Assembly (NCBI RefSeq): GCF_029931775.1
Contig: NC_079322.1
Span: forward strand, 77,871,326-77,935,325
Source of the DNA: Euleptes europaea
Lineage: Eukaryota > Chordata > Lepidosauria > Squamata > Sphaerodactylidae
Direction of reading: 5' to 3'
DNA length: 64,000 nucleotides
The position numbers and the translations under genes were made by a program. Position 1 is the stretch's first letter. Every line of letters starts with the position of its first letter. Of the stretch, positions 23,732-33,761 are shown piece by piece. The notes beneath the pieces were generated by a model, which was not told where the DNA came from, ran no database searches, and saw only the letters and a list, made by a program, of their open reading frames with translations.

Positions 23732-24058
23732 GTGGCACTTGTCTGTGCTGCAACACGGGAATTCTTGCGCCGGAGAAACGTGATGCTGCTAGTGGAACGG
23801 ATCCGTGGGACCCAGCCCAAAGCCTGTGAATTCTAAAGTGATAGAAATAAATTGTGTGGCAGAATGGGAAGAGAATATGCATATTTATGCTATCTGTGTG
23901 TCAAGATATAAGAAAGAAGGGGGGATTCCAAACGGTAAGGTTTTGATTTTGCTTAACGCTTCAGTGCTCATTTGCTTTGAATCTGGTGAACAGCCTAAGA
24001 AGGGGAACAAACTTTCCTAAACTGCGCTGTGTTTGGTTGGCCGACAAGAAATTTTCTA

Positions 24059-24262
24059 GATTGGAACCCTGTAGCACCTCAAAGACCAGCAAAGATTTTC
24101 AGGGTGTGACCTTTCGAGAGCCAAAGCTTCCCATTTGTATCTGACGAAGGGCGTTTTGACTCTCGAAAGCTCAGACCCCGAACGTCTTGCCGGTGGTCTC
24201 TAAGGTGCTGCTGGACCGGGATCGAGCGCTGTTCCACTGCAGATCGACACGGCTACCCTCCA
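24059..24262. repeat. Repeat family D, inverted dimer with hammerhead motif
   Basis: Left half CCTGTAGCACCTCAAAGACC and right half GGTCTCTAAGGTGCTGCTGG face each other around a hammerhead core, ending CGACACGGCTAC. Confidence 0.65.
24137..24176 (+). ncRNA. Hammerhead ribozyme-like motif
   Basis: GTAT then CTGACGA, stem II from GGGCG to CTCTC, GAAA, GC, T, C and AGAC. Core nucleotides are all present; stem I pairs at three of four positions. Confidence 0.5.
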
Positions 24263-24619
24263 AAAGAATTTTTTCTGGCTGTTATTTTAGTGGTTTTTTT
24301 TTTTTTTTTTTGCAGCTGCCCTGTTTATCCAGCTGGATAAATATTCCTCGCAAGAAGACTTGGATTAGGAACATAAGGGGATTTTTCTCTCTTTCCCTCT
24401 GAGAAGCTTCTGTCTGCACAAATGGAAACCGAAAGCTGTGCATCTGGGGCCAGCTTTGCGGTGTGCTCCAAGCTGGATTCGAGTTTTTTCTTGTTTTCAG
24501 AGGATGTGGTGTTTGTTTTTTTGCCAAGTCAAACCAGCGAGTCCCTCGGCTCCCCACAGTTTTGTTTCTCTGCTCAGCGAAGGCAAAGTTTGCTTCTGGA
24601 ACTGCAGAGCAGGGTCATC

Positions 24620-24802
24620 ATGGATCTGCTCTTAGTGGGTGCCGTGTTGGTCTTTCTTGGGGTCTCCGGGTCAGCTTCTCCTCCCGCAGAAGGTTCCCCA
24701 GCCCCCCGAGATGCAGCCAGGATTGTGGTGGACATGTACAACCAGGAATCAGAAACACAAGCCGTCTTCAAGCTGCTGAAATTCAGAAACACCCACAAAA
24801 CG
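24620..24802 (+). CDS. CATH-A exon 1
   Basis: Signal peptide plus the N-terminal cathelin helix (DMYNQESE), 61 codons. The donor is gtaagg after ACG. Confidence 0.88.
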
Positions 24803-27800
24803 GTAAGGCTGTTTAATCCCCCGGGGAGCAGTGATTGAAGAGCATCATGCCCTTTCTCCATACAGCTCAGGACAGAATGCTGGGTTCTCTGTCCTCACAA
24901 CAGCTCTGCAAGATAGATTAGGGCTAGAGCAACTCTCCCATAATTCATACAGCAGGATTGGGATTTTGAACCTGGGTCTCTGATGTCTGCCCTGCCCTGG
25001 CTTCCATCAGATCGTGGAATCTAAGCAGGGTCAGCCCTGGTTAAAGACCACCAAGGAAGTCCAGGGTTTCTACGCAGAGGCGGTCAACGGCAAACTATGT
25101 CTGTTTGGGCTAGCTTGGGCCATCCAGGTCTAGGCGAGAGACAATCTCCTTAGATCTCAGAAGCTCATCAGGGTTGGTCCTGGTTAGTACTCGGATGGGA
25201 GACCACCAAGGAAATCCAGGGTTGCTCAACAGAGGCAGGCAATGATTTGACAGCACTTTCCACCCCCCACTCTGATATCCTAGCCCCAGCACCCTAACCA
25301 AACCACTATACCACCCTCCTGTGGGAAAGCCCCACAGAAATTTGCTTTCGGTGGTGCTTTCCTGAGTAGCAACAAGCAGAAGGGAGGCCGTGTCGAGGTT
25401 CAGCACAGCAGGCAAGGGGGAGAAAGATGGAAGCAAAAGCTATCATGAAAAAATGGCTCTTCACTTCCATGGCTTGTCCTTTCTGTCTAGGAGAAGACTC
25501 AGCATCAGAAAGGGAGAGTTTTCCAAAGGGATTTGAAGGGGGTGAGAAGCAGCAACGTGGAGATTTTTGGAGAGGGAGTTTCTGGCATGAGCAGCAAAGG
25601 CTGTCTGGGTAGTTTTGTGGTGTAGTTGTTAGGAGTGGTGGACTCTAATCTGGTTTGCTTCCCCACTCCTCCACATGAGCGGCGGACTCTAATGCGGAGA
25701 ACGGGGTTCAGTTCCCCACTCCTCCACGTGAATCCTGCTGGGTAATGTTGGGCTAGTTACAGTTCTCTTCAAGCTCTCTCAGCCTCACCTACCTCACAAG
25801 GTGTCTATTGTGGGGAGACGAAGGGAAGGAGATTGTAAACTGGTTTGATTCTCCTTAAAAGATAGAGAAAGTCAGCATATATAAACCAACTCTTCTTCTC
25901 TTCTTCTAGAAGTAGCATTGAGAGGTAAAAGCCCCAAGAAGGGGATATATCGGGTGCTCTTTTCATGGCGCTCCCATTCATTCTTCCAGTAGATCACGAT
26001 CCTGATTAGAGGATTCAACCCTTCCCTTTCATGGCCGTGGAGATAAACGCAGATTTAATAAGTCATGAGGTCTAGTCTGGCAGAAGGCAACCTTTGCTCT
26101 CATAAACAGCATGACTGATGTATATACACTTTAATTTTTATGTTTGAAGTCTAGAGATATTAGCAAGGGAACACGGGGCAGAGGAGGAGAGGAACCAGGA
26201 ATTTACATCTAACAAAAAGTTGCTGAGCGCTCTGCAAAATAAAATTAAAAACCCTTTATAGGCCGGTTAAGTATACAATAGCTTTTCTTTCCATCTTTCA
26301 AAAAATTTACTAGAATGTTCTGGAAGAAGCCTGGACGAGATCCAACTGGGGAAAAAATTCTCTTCCTGTTGTTCATCCTATGAGTTTGAAAGCAAAACTA
26401 CTTAAGAGTATGCTTGTGTGCACTCTAAAAACCAGAATGGAAGCTTTGAGCATGCAAGACATTCTTTTGTACATTCAGGGGCTACATTATTTGTGTTTTA
26501 ATGGGAACAGGGTACCGTAACTGCCTTCCCTGACACTTATTTATAGGGCTGGCTCCCCAGCTAAGCCGTAAGCAGGTCTAGAGTTGGCAGCTTCCAGGTG
26601 AGATCTGGAGATCTCCTTGTTGGGTTTTATAGATAGCGAGCTTTGTTACATGTCAGACAGTTAAGGGTTAATATTGTAACTGACCAAATGGTCAATGTAG
26701 TGGCCATTGCAATAGTGCTTAAGGGTCACGTATACAACTATTTTGCATGTTTAACTGCTTTCGATTTCTTTGTTAGAAGAGAAAGCAGTTGCACACTTTT
26801 GCTTCGACTGCCAGCCAGGCAGGATGAGAGGCTCTCCTTTCGCTAAGGATGCCTACTCATAAGTAAGCTTAGTACCTTGCCAAAGGCTTTTGGCAAGTAT
26901 AGGAAACATAGCATGAGATAGAATTATTTGTTTTGTATCCCAGTGACTTTCTCCCTACCCTGAGTTAGAGTAAAGATTGTTTATTACAAAGACAAACGTC
27001 TGATGTCTTTTGTGCGTGTGTGTGACAAGCTTTATTATCAATAGACCAAGAGGAACGATCCAATCCCTCTGAATGGTAGCAGATGTAAAGTTCTAAATGA
27101 ATAAGTAAACGGAAAACCCACTTTTACCCATTACTCCTGGAATTTCAACTGATTTAAACTGATTTTCAGGCTACATAAATCAGTTCCCTTGGAGGAAATG
27201 GCTGCTTTGGAGGGTGGAACTTTATGTCATTATACCCTCTGAGGTTCCCTCTCCATGCCCCCAAATTCCACCCACCCTCAGCTCCATCCCAAATCTTCAG
27301 GAATTTCCCAACCCAGAGTTGGCAACCCTAGCTAATGCCCTGCAGGGGCTGGGCTTGGCTTGCTTCCAGCTATCTGTGGCATGGAGTGAGACTGTCATCC
27401 CTTACTGAGCCCCTGCACTGTAGGGTTGCCAATCCCCAGATCTCCTGCTATTACAATTGACCTCCAGACAATCAAGATCAGTTCCCCTGGAGAAAATGGT
27501 TCCTTTGGATGGTGGACTCTAGGGCGTTATACCCTGCGGAGGCCCCCCCCCCAAAAAAACCCTGCTTTCCCCAGGCCCCACCCCTAAATTTTCCAACCCA
27601 GTGCTGTCAATCCTACTTCACTGCCAACCTGCTGAGTTAGGATTGACAACTCTGGGTTAGGAAATTTCTGGAGTTGTCATAGAGTCCACCATCCAATGCA
27701 GTCATTTTCAACTGAATGCTTAAAGTTGGGGTTTCCAAATCACCCCTTCCAGGTTTCCAACCTCCAGGTGGGGGCTGGAGATCTCCCAGAATTAGAAACA

Positions 27801-30800
27801 ATATCCAGATGACAAAGATCAGTTCCCCTGGAGAAAACGGCTGCTTTGGTGGAGGAGGAGAAGGAGAAGACTTGGTTTTTATATGTTGCCTTTCTCTACC
27901 ACTTAAGGAAGAATCAAACCGGCTCACAATCGCCTTCCCCTGTGAGGTAGGTGGGGCTGAGAGAGCTCTAAGAGAGCTGTGACTAGCTCAAGGTCACCCA
28001 GCTGGCTTCATGTGTAGGAATGGGGAAACCGACCCGGTTCACCAGATTAGCCTCCGCTGCTCATGTGGAGGAGTGGGGAATCCAACCCGGTTCTCCAGAT
28101 CAGAGTCCACCACTCCAAACCACCGCTCTTAACCACTACCCAACACTGGCTCTCTGGAGAGGGGTCTCTATAGGCATTATACCCTGCTGAGGTCCTTCTC
28201 TTCCCCAAACCCTGGTCTCCCAGACTTCACCCCCAAAACCTCCAGGCCTTTCCCAACCTGGAGTTGGCACTCCCCCCCTCTCCCCCCACAATCCTTCGCA
28301 GCCTCCTGCTTACCACAATGCCTTTGTTCTTTTTGCCAAAGAGGTTTGACTGGGGCGTTCACTTCAGCTTGAATTTCACCATCAAAGAGACCAACTGTCG
28401 GAAAACGATGACCAACTACAAGCCCGGAAACTGCAAGTACAAGCCTAACGGGGTGAGTGGGGAAATGGGGCTCAGCCCCTTCTTCCAAAAACGGAACCGG
28501 CCTGCGATCATTGGAAGCGGAGGGTAGAGTGAAAGCCCCCCCTGCCTGCAATAAGTGAGGGGTCAAAGGGGACATGAAGCACAAGAGGTCCAGCCTGAAC
28601 ATTTCTAAGCAAAAAAACCCAAAGTGTGTAATAAGCAAAATGGTTGTTCCCAACAACAGCTGTAATTGGTTGATCTGTTGTATTCTGGAATTGGGCACAT
28701 AGAATCACAGAGTCGGAAGGGACCACCAGAGTCATCTAGTCCAACCCCCTGCACAATGCAGAAAATTTACAACTACCTCCCCCCTACACCCCCAGTGACC
28801 CCTACTCCATGCCCAGAAGATGGCCAAGATGCTCTCCCCTCTCGTCATCTGCCTAAGGTCATAGAATCAGCATTGCTGACAGATGGGCATCTAGCCTCTG
28901 CTTAATAACCTCCAGGGAAGGAGAGTCCACCACCTCCCGAGGAAGCCTGTTTCGCTGAGGAACCGCTCTAACTGTTAGAAACATCAGAGATTATCTCACT
29001 TGCACTTTATGGCCTTTTAACCCCATGCTTTACATTACCTACCACTAGGGTTGCCAACCTCCAGGTGGTGGCTGGAGATCTCCCGCTATTACAACTGATC
29101 TCCAGGCTACAGAGATCAGTTCCCCTGGAGAAAATGGCTCCTTCGGAAGATGGACTCTATGCAGGGTTGCCAGGTCCCTCTTTGCCACTGACGGGAGGTT
29201 TTTGGGGCAGAGCCTGAGGAGGGCGAAGTTTGGGGAGGGACTTCAATGCCATAGAGTCCAATTGCCAAAGCGGCTATTTTCTCCAGGGGAACTGATCTTT
29301 ATTGGCTGGATATCAGTTGTAATAGCAGGAGATCCCCAGTTAGTACCTGGAGGATGGTAACCCTAACTCTATGGCATTTTACCTCATTGAAGTTCCTCCC
29401 CTCCCCAAACCTTGCCCTCAGGCCCCACCCACAGACTCTCCAGGCATTCCCCAACCCGGAGCTGGCAATCCTACCTACCACCCACCATCCCCAGTGTGTT
29501 GACAAAGATGTATCAATGGGCTACCTAAGCTTTAAGCTGCCTTAGAAAGCTGATTCACACAATACAAAATGTTTGTGGCCACCACAAGGTCTTCAGTTCA
29601 CACATGCGTTGGGAGGTCTGTGCTTCCCAGGTGTGCGGGGGCCTAATTCTGACCTGTGGCATGTGTGGAGAAGTGTCCCTGACACTAATCGGTAGGCCTG
29701 TTGGGGGTGTGTGTGGATATGGCAAAAATTGGTAAAAGATAAAACCATGGATTTTCCACTGAAGCCTAGAGCTTCTAGAAATGGCATTATGCCATTAATA
29801 TGACAGTACCCCCTCCCTGTATCCCTGCCTCCCAGTCTCCGGAGAGGTGCCAGCCATCAGCTGGCAACCATTCTCTCCTCTCATGCTGGTTTCTTGACCT
29901 GTTACAGAACTGGGGACCTGCGACGTGCCCCATTTGGGAAACTTGTATGTAACAATGGCTGCATATAAGCTTCTGAGTGGAGCTAAAGGTATGGGGCAAG
30001 AAGAGGGTGTGCTTTGGTTGGCTGGGTTTAATTTTCAAACATCTCTTCCCAGGCAGTGAATGAGTGTTCAGCCGAGGTCTCCTTCCTTAACTTCATGCAA
30101 GACACTCCCCTGACCTCTGTCCAATGCACACCCTTGCAGGTGAGTAGTTACCTGGGAAAGGCTCACCAATTCCAAGCTGGAAAATTTGTAGAGAATTGGG
30201 GATGGAGCCTGAGAAGGGTGGAATTTGGGGAGCGAACTCAATGGAGTACGATGCCACACTGTCCGCCTCCCAAAGTAGCCATTTTTCTCCAGGGGACCTG
30301 ATCTCTGTTGGCTGGAGATCAGTTGTAATTCTGGGAGATCTCCAGAAAACACCGGGATGTTGGTAACGCTAAGCTTGGAAAATAAGTGGGTTGGCTCACT
30401 GCCTTGAGCATAGTGGTATTTGAGGTTTGGGGGATCCTCAGATGCTGAGCTGAAGATGTTTTGGGTCTAGGGTTGCCAACCCCTCGTTGGGAAACACCTG
30501 GGGATTTTGGGGGTGGAGCCTGAGGAGAGCAGGATTTGGGGAGGTGAGGAACTTCAATGGAGTTTAATGACATAGAGTCCACCCTCTGAAGTCACCATTT
30601 TCTCCAGGTGAACTGATCTCTGTCATCTGGAGTTCAGTTGTAATACTGGGAGATCTCCAGCTACCACCTGGAGGTTGGCAACCCTATTTGCATCCCACTT
30701 TCTTCATGGTTGGGGTTGTAGTTTTCAAAGTCTTTGCAAAAGAGTCTGGGGCTTGCTTTACATATGCGGGGGGGGGAATTCCTGGAGATTTGGGGGCGGA

Positions 30801-31680
30801 GCCTTGGGAGGGACCTTGACAGGGTATAATGCAATAGACTCCAATCCCTGAAGCAGCCATTTCTTCCCAAGGAACTGATCTCTGTGGTCTGGAGATCAGT
30901 TGTGTTTCTTGGAGATCTCCAGGTCCCACCTGGAGGTTGGCAACCCTGGGGGTAGAATGCTGTGGGGGGGCTGAGTTCAGGCTGCAGGCGGAAGTCCCTG
31001 GAGAATCACATTTGGGGATGCTCCCCGGAACACTGATAATTCCAAATCAGCATGGCAATCAAAGAAGGTGGGTAGAAAATATTGTCGAAGGCTTTCACGG
31101 TCAGAGTTCATTGGTTCTTGTGGGTTATCCAGGCTGTGTGAACGTGGTCTTGGTATTTTCTTTCCTGACGTTTTGCCACCAGCTGTGGCTGGCATCTTCA
31201 GAGGAGTAACCCTGAAGGACAGTGTCTCTCAGTGTCAAGTGTGTAGGAAGAGTAATGTATAGTCAGAAAGGGGTTGGGTTGAGCTGAATCATTGTCCTGC
31301 AAAAAGTATCAAAGGTAATGTGCGAATCATTGTCCTCATCAGCACATTATCTCGATACTTACAGGACAATGATTAGCACATTACCTTTGATACTTTTTGC
31401 AGGACAATGATTCAGCTCAAACCCAACCCCCTTGGGTTGCTCAGCCTGGAGTCCCATCTATCAACCCACCCACCCCAGGCCCCGAAATGAAACAATAAGC
31501 AGAGGCACAAGAAGGTGACAACCCTTTCCTGTTCTTTCCAAATCTTAGCGGGCCGGTGGCAAGAAGTCCAACTCCCCCTCCAGGCTCCAGGCGGTACCAT
31601 CCGTGCCCAGAATACATGTGGAACACTACATGCCGTCAGCCTATATTACCGCCGCTCAGATGGCATTGGATGTCGAGTGA
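24620..31680 (+). CDS. Cathelicidin precursor, CATH-A (four exons)
   Basis: Exons 24620-24802, 28342-28452, 30053-30139 and 31549-31680 are all phase 0 with GT-AG introns and give 170 residues. Exon 1 has a signal peptide (MDLLLVGAVLVFLGVSG) and the cathelin start VDMYNQESETQAVFKLLKF. Exons 2 and 3 carry the four cathelin cysteines (KETNC, GNCKY, NECSA, VQC) and the motif LNFTIKET. Exon 4 read in phase gives a weakly cationic 43-residue tail starting RAGGKK. The overlapping frame encodes a far more cationic tail (see findings). The start was chosen because a clean signal peptide begins there; an in-frame upstream ATG at 24422 gives no sensible leader. The pro-domain is clearly divergent from CATH-B and CATH-C. 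Cathelicidins are secreted host-defence precursors stored in granulocytes or epithelia. Confidence is high for the family and lower for exon 4. Confidence 0.88.
24870..24990 (+). repeat. Interspersed-repeat fragment in CATH-A intron 1
   Basis: TCCTCACAACAGCTCTGCAA and AACCTGGGTCTCTG resemble the fragment at the left window edge. Confidence 0.35.
25005..25268 (+). mobile_element. 5S rRNA-derived SINE
   Basis: AGATCTCAGAAGCTCATCAG, GGTTAGTACTCGGATGGGAG and ACCACCAAGGAAATCC are 5S internal-promoter-like blocks. Confidence 0.75.
25605..25908 (+). mobile_element. SINE family A
   Basis: GTGGTGTAGTTGTTAGGAGT head; tail CATATATAAACCAACTCTTC. Confidence 0.83.
26577..27331 (-). mobile_element. hAT-type MITE remnant interrupted by other insertions
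   Basis: Left scrap near 26.58-26.63 kb and right part ending GAGTTGGCAACCCTA belong to the TAGGGTTGCC family; the middle contains a solo LTR and unassigned sequence. Confidence 0.5.
26644..27027 (+). mobile_element. Solo LTR (retroviral/LTR-retrotransposon fossil)
   Basis: 384 bp beginning TGTTACATG and ending GTGTGACA, flanked by the 5-bp duplication AGCTT. No internal region remains; it is a fossil. Family not determined. Confidence 0.65.
27421..27615 (+). mobile_element. hAT-type MITE (TAGGGTTGCC family)
   Basis: Ends TAGGGTTGCC / GTCAATCCTA; target duplication CTGCACTG/CTTCACTG (7 of 8). Confidence 0.8.
27636..27720 (-). mobile_element. hAT-type MITE fragment
   Basis: TAGGATTGACAACTCTGGG start and TAGAGTCCACC internal block; right half missing. 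Confidence 0.55.
27750..28270 (+). mobile_element. hAT-type MITE split by a SINE
   Basis: Family sequence runs to about 27856, resumes after the SINE and ends GGAGTTGGCA about 70 bp before CATH-A exon 2. Confidence 0.7.
27857..28155 (-). mobile_element. SINE family A (inside the MITE)
   Basis: Reversed tail AGGAGAAGACTTGGTTTTTA to head CTTAACCACTACCCAACACT. Confidence 0.83.
28342..28452 (+). CDS. CATH-A exon 2
   Basis: Encodes RFDWGVHFSLNFTIKETNC and CKYKPNG, 37 codons, with cathelin cysteines 1 and 2. The acceptor is ccaaag and the donor is gtgagt. Confidence 0.9.
28697..28985 (-). mobile_element. CR1 LINE 3' end
   Basis: TAGAATCACAGAGTCGGAAG to CCGCTCTAACTGTTAGAA, the reversed CR1 3' UTR and ORF end. 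Confidence 0.83.
29046..29473 (+). mobile_element. hAT-type MITE, outer copy of a nested pair
   Basis: Ends TAGGGTTGCC / GGCAATCCTA; perfect 8-bp target duplication CCTACCAC. Confidence 0.92.
29162..29365 (-). mobile_element. hAT-type MITE, inner copy
   Basis: Ends CAGGGTTGCC / GGTAACCCTA inserted into the outer copy with perfect duplication ACTCTATG. Confidence 0.92.
29474..30052. other. CATH-A intron 2, rest
   Basis: No repeat or exon recognised before exon 3. Confidence 0.4.
30053..30139 (+). CDS. CATH-A exon 3
   Basis: Encodes AVNECSAEVSFLNFMQD through VQCTPLQ, 29 codons, with cathelin cysteines 3 and 4. The acceptor is cccag and the donor is gtgagt. A hAT-type element begins about 18 bp past the donor. 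Confidence 0.9.
30158..30371 (-). mobile_element. hAT-type MITE, diverged, just past CATH-A exon 3
   Basis: End GGTAACGCTA and internal GGAGATCAGTTGTAATTCTG; starts about 18 bp after the splice donor. Target duplication weak (ACCTGGGA/AGCTTGGA). Confidence 0.7.
30468..30686 (-). mobile_element. hAT-type MITE
   Basis: Ends TAGGGTTGCC / GGCAACCCTA; flanks TTTGGGTC/TTTGCATC (6 of 8). Confidence 0.82.
30766..30948 (-). mobile_element. hAT-type MITE, left end lost
   Basis: Internal family sequence and right end GGAGGTTGGCAACCCT; left end replaced by a G run. Confidence 0.7.
31068..31432 (-). mobile_element. Hammerhead-bearing repeat (family E) with terminal inverted repeat
   Basis: Reverse copy of the 21.1-kb repeat. 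Its right part is an inverted repeat with arms of about 54 bp (31270-31323 and 31376-31431). It ends about 117 bp before the CATH-A exon 4 acceptor. Confidence 0.6.
31163..31205 (-). ncRNA. Decayed hammerhead-like motif
   Basis: Same layout as the 21.16-kb motif (CTGAAGA core, 7-bp-class stem II, AGGA/TCCT stem I), but the core is no longer fully canonical. Confidence 0.4.
31549..31680 (+). CDS. CATH-A exon 4 (C-terminal peptide; reading frame uncertain)
   Basis: From the best acceptor (aaatcttag) in phase 0, 43 codons and TGA follow. A second C-rich acceptor (ccctccag, ending 31583) would put exon 4 in another frame that runs to 31751. That frame gives a 55-residue, two-cysteine peptide with net charge near +10. 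Confidence 0.6.
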   Translation, partial: RAGGKKSNSPSRLQAVPSVPRIHVEHYMPSAYITAAQMALDVE

Positions 31681-32400
31681 GGGCGACGCTAAAGGCACGC
31701 CACCCAAAGGTCCCTCTTGGAGCCCGAAGTCTCTTCCGCACGACCAGATGAGCGCAGGGTGCTGGCTTGAAAAGCCCTCGGAATACGTAGCGCGGACTCG
31801 ACTGCACTTATTCTCCCGGCAGAATGTTATCTTGTGCATCTTGTATCCACGTGTCTTTTGCATTCCGGCACAGGCCTTTGGGTTTTGGGTTGCTTTGCTT
31901 TGCTTTTTGGGAGTGAATGTTTTTGGAGTGAGTCTTTGCCCACGCTCCTGAATGCAACGTCAAGCCTTTTTTTCTAAACCCGTGCGGATGTTTTGCAATC
32001 TGTGCGCAATGTTTTGCTTGTCGTCCTTGCAGTGGCCTGTGTTTTGAAAGATTCACGTCGAGGGTCAGTAAATCTTGCTGTGCGGCTTGGCTGTTTGGTT
32101 TCTGCTTTGTGATGTCACCTGCTTGGTTTACAAATCACCAGTCATAGCTGTCAGTTGGTCACTCCTTCCAGTTACTGGTTAGTTATCAAGGGTGGTTGGT
32201 CCCTGTTTCAGTGGTCTACTGGCAGTCTTGTAAATAAAGCAAGCATTCTGAAGAATCCATATGCTTCTATTGTGGGTTTTTCCCCCGTTCAAAAGCAACT
32301 AAACTTGGTAACACTGCCCCTGGAACTCATTGCTACTTGAGGAAGGGGGGGACACATAACTAAATCTATTTCCCTACATCAGGTGTTGCAAAGTTCATAT
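31681..32400 (+). other. CATH-A 3' UTR and downstream DNA
   Basis: Contains the alternative-frame exon 4 reading to 31751 and the AATAAA at 32233. No repeat recognised. Confidence 0.45.
32233..32238 (+). terminator. CATH-A candidate polyadenylation signal
   Basis: AATAAA lies about 0.55 kb past the CATH-A stop and is the first canonical signal I found on this strand. Confidence 0.5.
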
Positions 32401-32401
32401 G

Positions 32402-32465
32402 TAGGGTTGCCAGGTCCCCTCTTTCCTCCAACAGGAGATCTTTTGGGGTGGGGATTGCATGTGCG
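32402..32465 (-). mobile_element. hAT-type MITE end fragment
   Basis: TAGGGTTGCCAGGTCCC end only. Confidence 0.55.
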
Positions 32466-32686
32466 CAGCCATGAGCAATGTGATCCCATCACATCTGGTT
32501 TACTTCTGGAAGTGCCACAGCACAATGGGAAATTGTGGAAATAGTGGGATTGTGTGAACGCAATCCTCACTGTCAGCCAGTAGATGCATTGGTGGGCAAT
32601 TGGCCACCATTCCAAGCCACCTATTCATAGGGTCAGGTCTCTTAAATTCAAAGGGAAGCATAAGATGACCACACAGCTCATAGTTT

Positions 32687-32882
32687 TAGGGTTGCCAAAT
32701 TCAGGTTGGGAGATTCCTGAAGTTTGGGGACGGAGCCTGGGGAGTAACCTTCACAGGGTATAATGCAATTAACTTCACCCTCTGAAGCAGCCATTTCCTC
32801 CAAAGGAATTGATCTCTGTTGTCTAGAGGTCCATTATAATTACAGGAGATCTCCAGGTCCCATCTGGAGGTTGACGACCCTA
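32687..32882 (-). mobile_element. hAT-type MITE
   Basis: Ends TAGGGTTGCC / GACGACCCTA; flanks CATAGTTT/CACGGTTT (6 of 8). Confidence 0.8.
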
Positions 32883-33039
32883 CACGGTTTAAAGGAAACA
32901 CCCTGTCTTCCCCTCCCTGCTTCTGCACATTGATCAGAATTTGTGTATCGAGGGTCCTTTTTCAATCAGGAAGAATCAATTGTATGTGTATAGATTATTG
33001 GAAGGTGACTCGTTAATCTTTTGCATTCAGGTATGTAAA

Positions 33040-33535
33040 AAAGACCTGACCTGGATGGGCCAGGCTAGCCCGATCTCAGTTTGCTTCTGGGTCCAATTCA
33101 AGGGGCTGGTATTGAACTTTGAAGCCCTGTACTGCTTGGGTCCAGGATACCTTAAGGACCGCCTTCTTCCATATTAACCTACCTATCCACTCTGGTCATT
33201 TTCTGAGGTCTTGTTTTGGGTGGCAACCCAAGACAGGCCTTCTTGGTCATGGTACCAAAACACTGGAATTCCCTCCCCAGGGAGATTTGTCTGTCTCCCT
33301 CTGCCATTGTCTTCCACCAGCAGAGGAAGCCTTTTTTATGTTGTTTGTCACACCCTCAGTAATTGTTATTTGCCCTCCTCCCTCGTTGTGGTGTTGTGTG
33401 TTTCTCTGTTGATATGGTTTTATAGCTATCTTATTGCAAATGCTGTTCTAATGTTGAAATGTTTTAATGTTTTGATGTTTGCTGCCTCTGGGACCCTAGT
33501 TGGGTGAAAAGGCAGCATAGAAAGCTAGTAAAACC
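33040..33535 (+). repeat. 5S-SINE scrap followed by a retroposon 3' end
   Basis: CCTGACCTGGATGGGCCAGG is 5S-SINE sequence. The following TTCCCTCCCCAGGGAGAT and TTTTAATGTTTTGATGTTTG to AAGGCAGCATAGAA look like a LINE tail. Family uncertain. Confidence 0.4.
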
Positions 33536-33566
33536 CAAGACAGTCTGGATTTAAAGAGCACAATAA

Positions 33567-33572
33567 TTTATT
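33567..33572 (-). terminator. CATH-B polyadenylation signal
   Basis: AATAAA on the minus strand, about 190 nt past the stop. Its surroundings align with those of the CATH-C signal. Confidence 0.65.
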
Positions 33573-33761
33573 ATAAAGAGAGAATGTAAAATGGAAGGAA
33601 ATGAAGCCGAATTTCAGCAAGATCTGCACAGCGTTAAGCAACCGCTCGGAAAGCTACTTCCCTTTGCAAGATGCATCCAGTGGTGGGAAATGCAAACTTT
33701 GCTGGGCACCTCTCTGCCATCTCCTCGACTGGCCCCAGTTGACACTGCCCATTGAGGCTCT

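Noticed and set aside
24422-24619. Upstream in-frame ATG of CATH-A as the true start
   Set aside because: It would place 66 non-hydrophobic residues before the signal peptide, unlike any cathelicidin.
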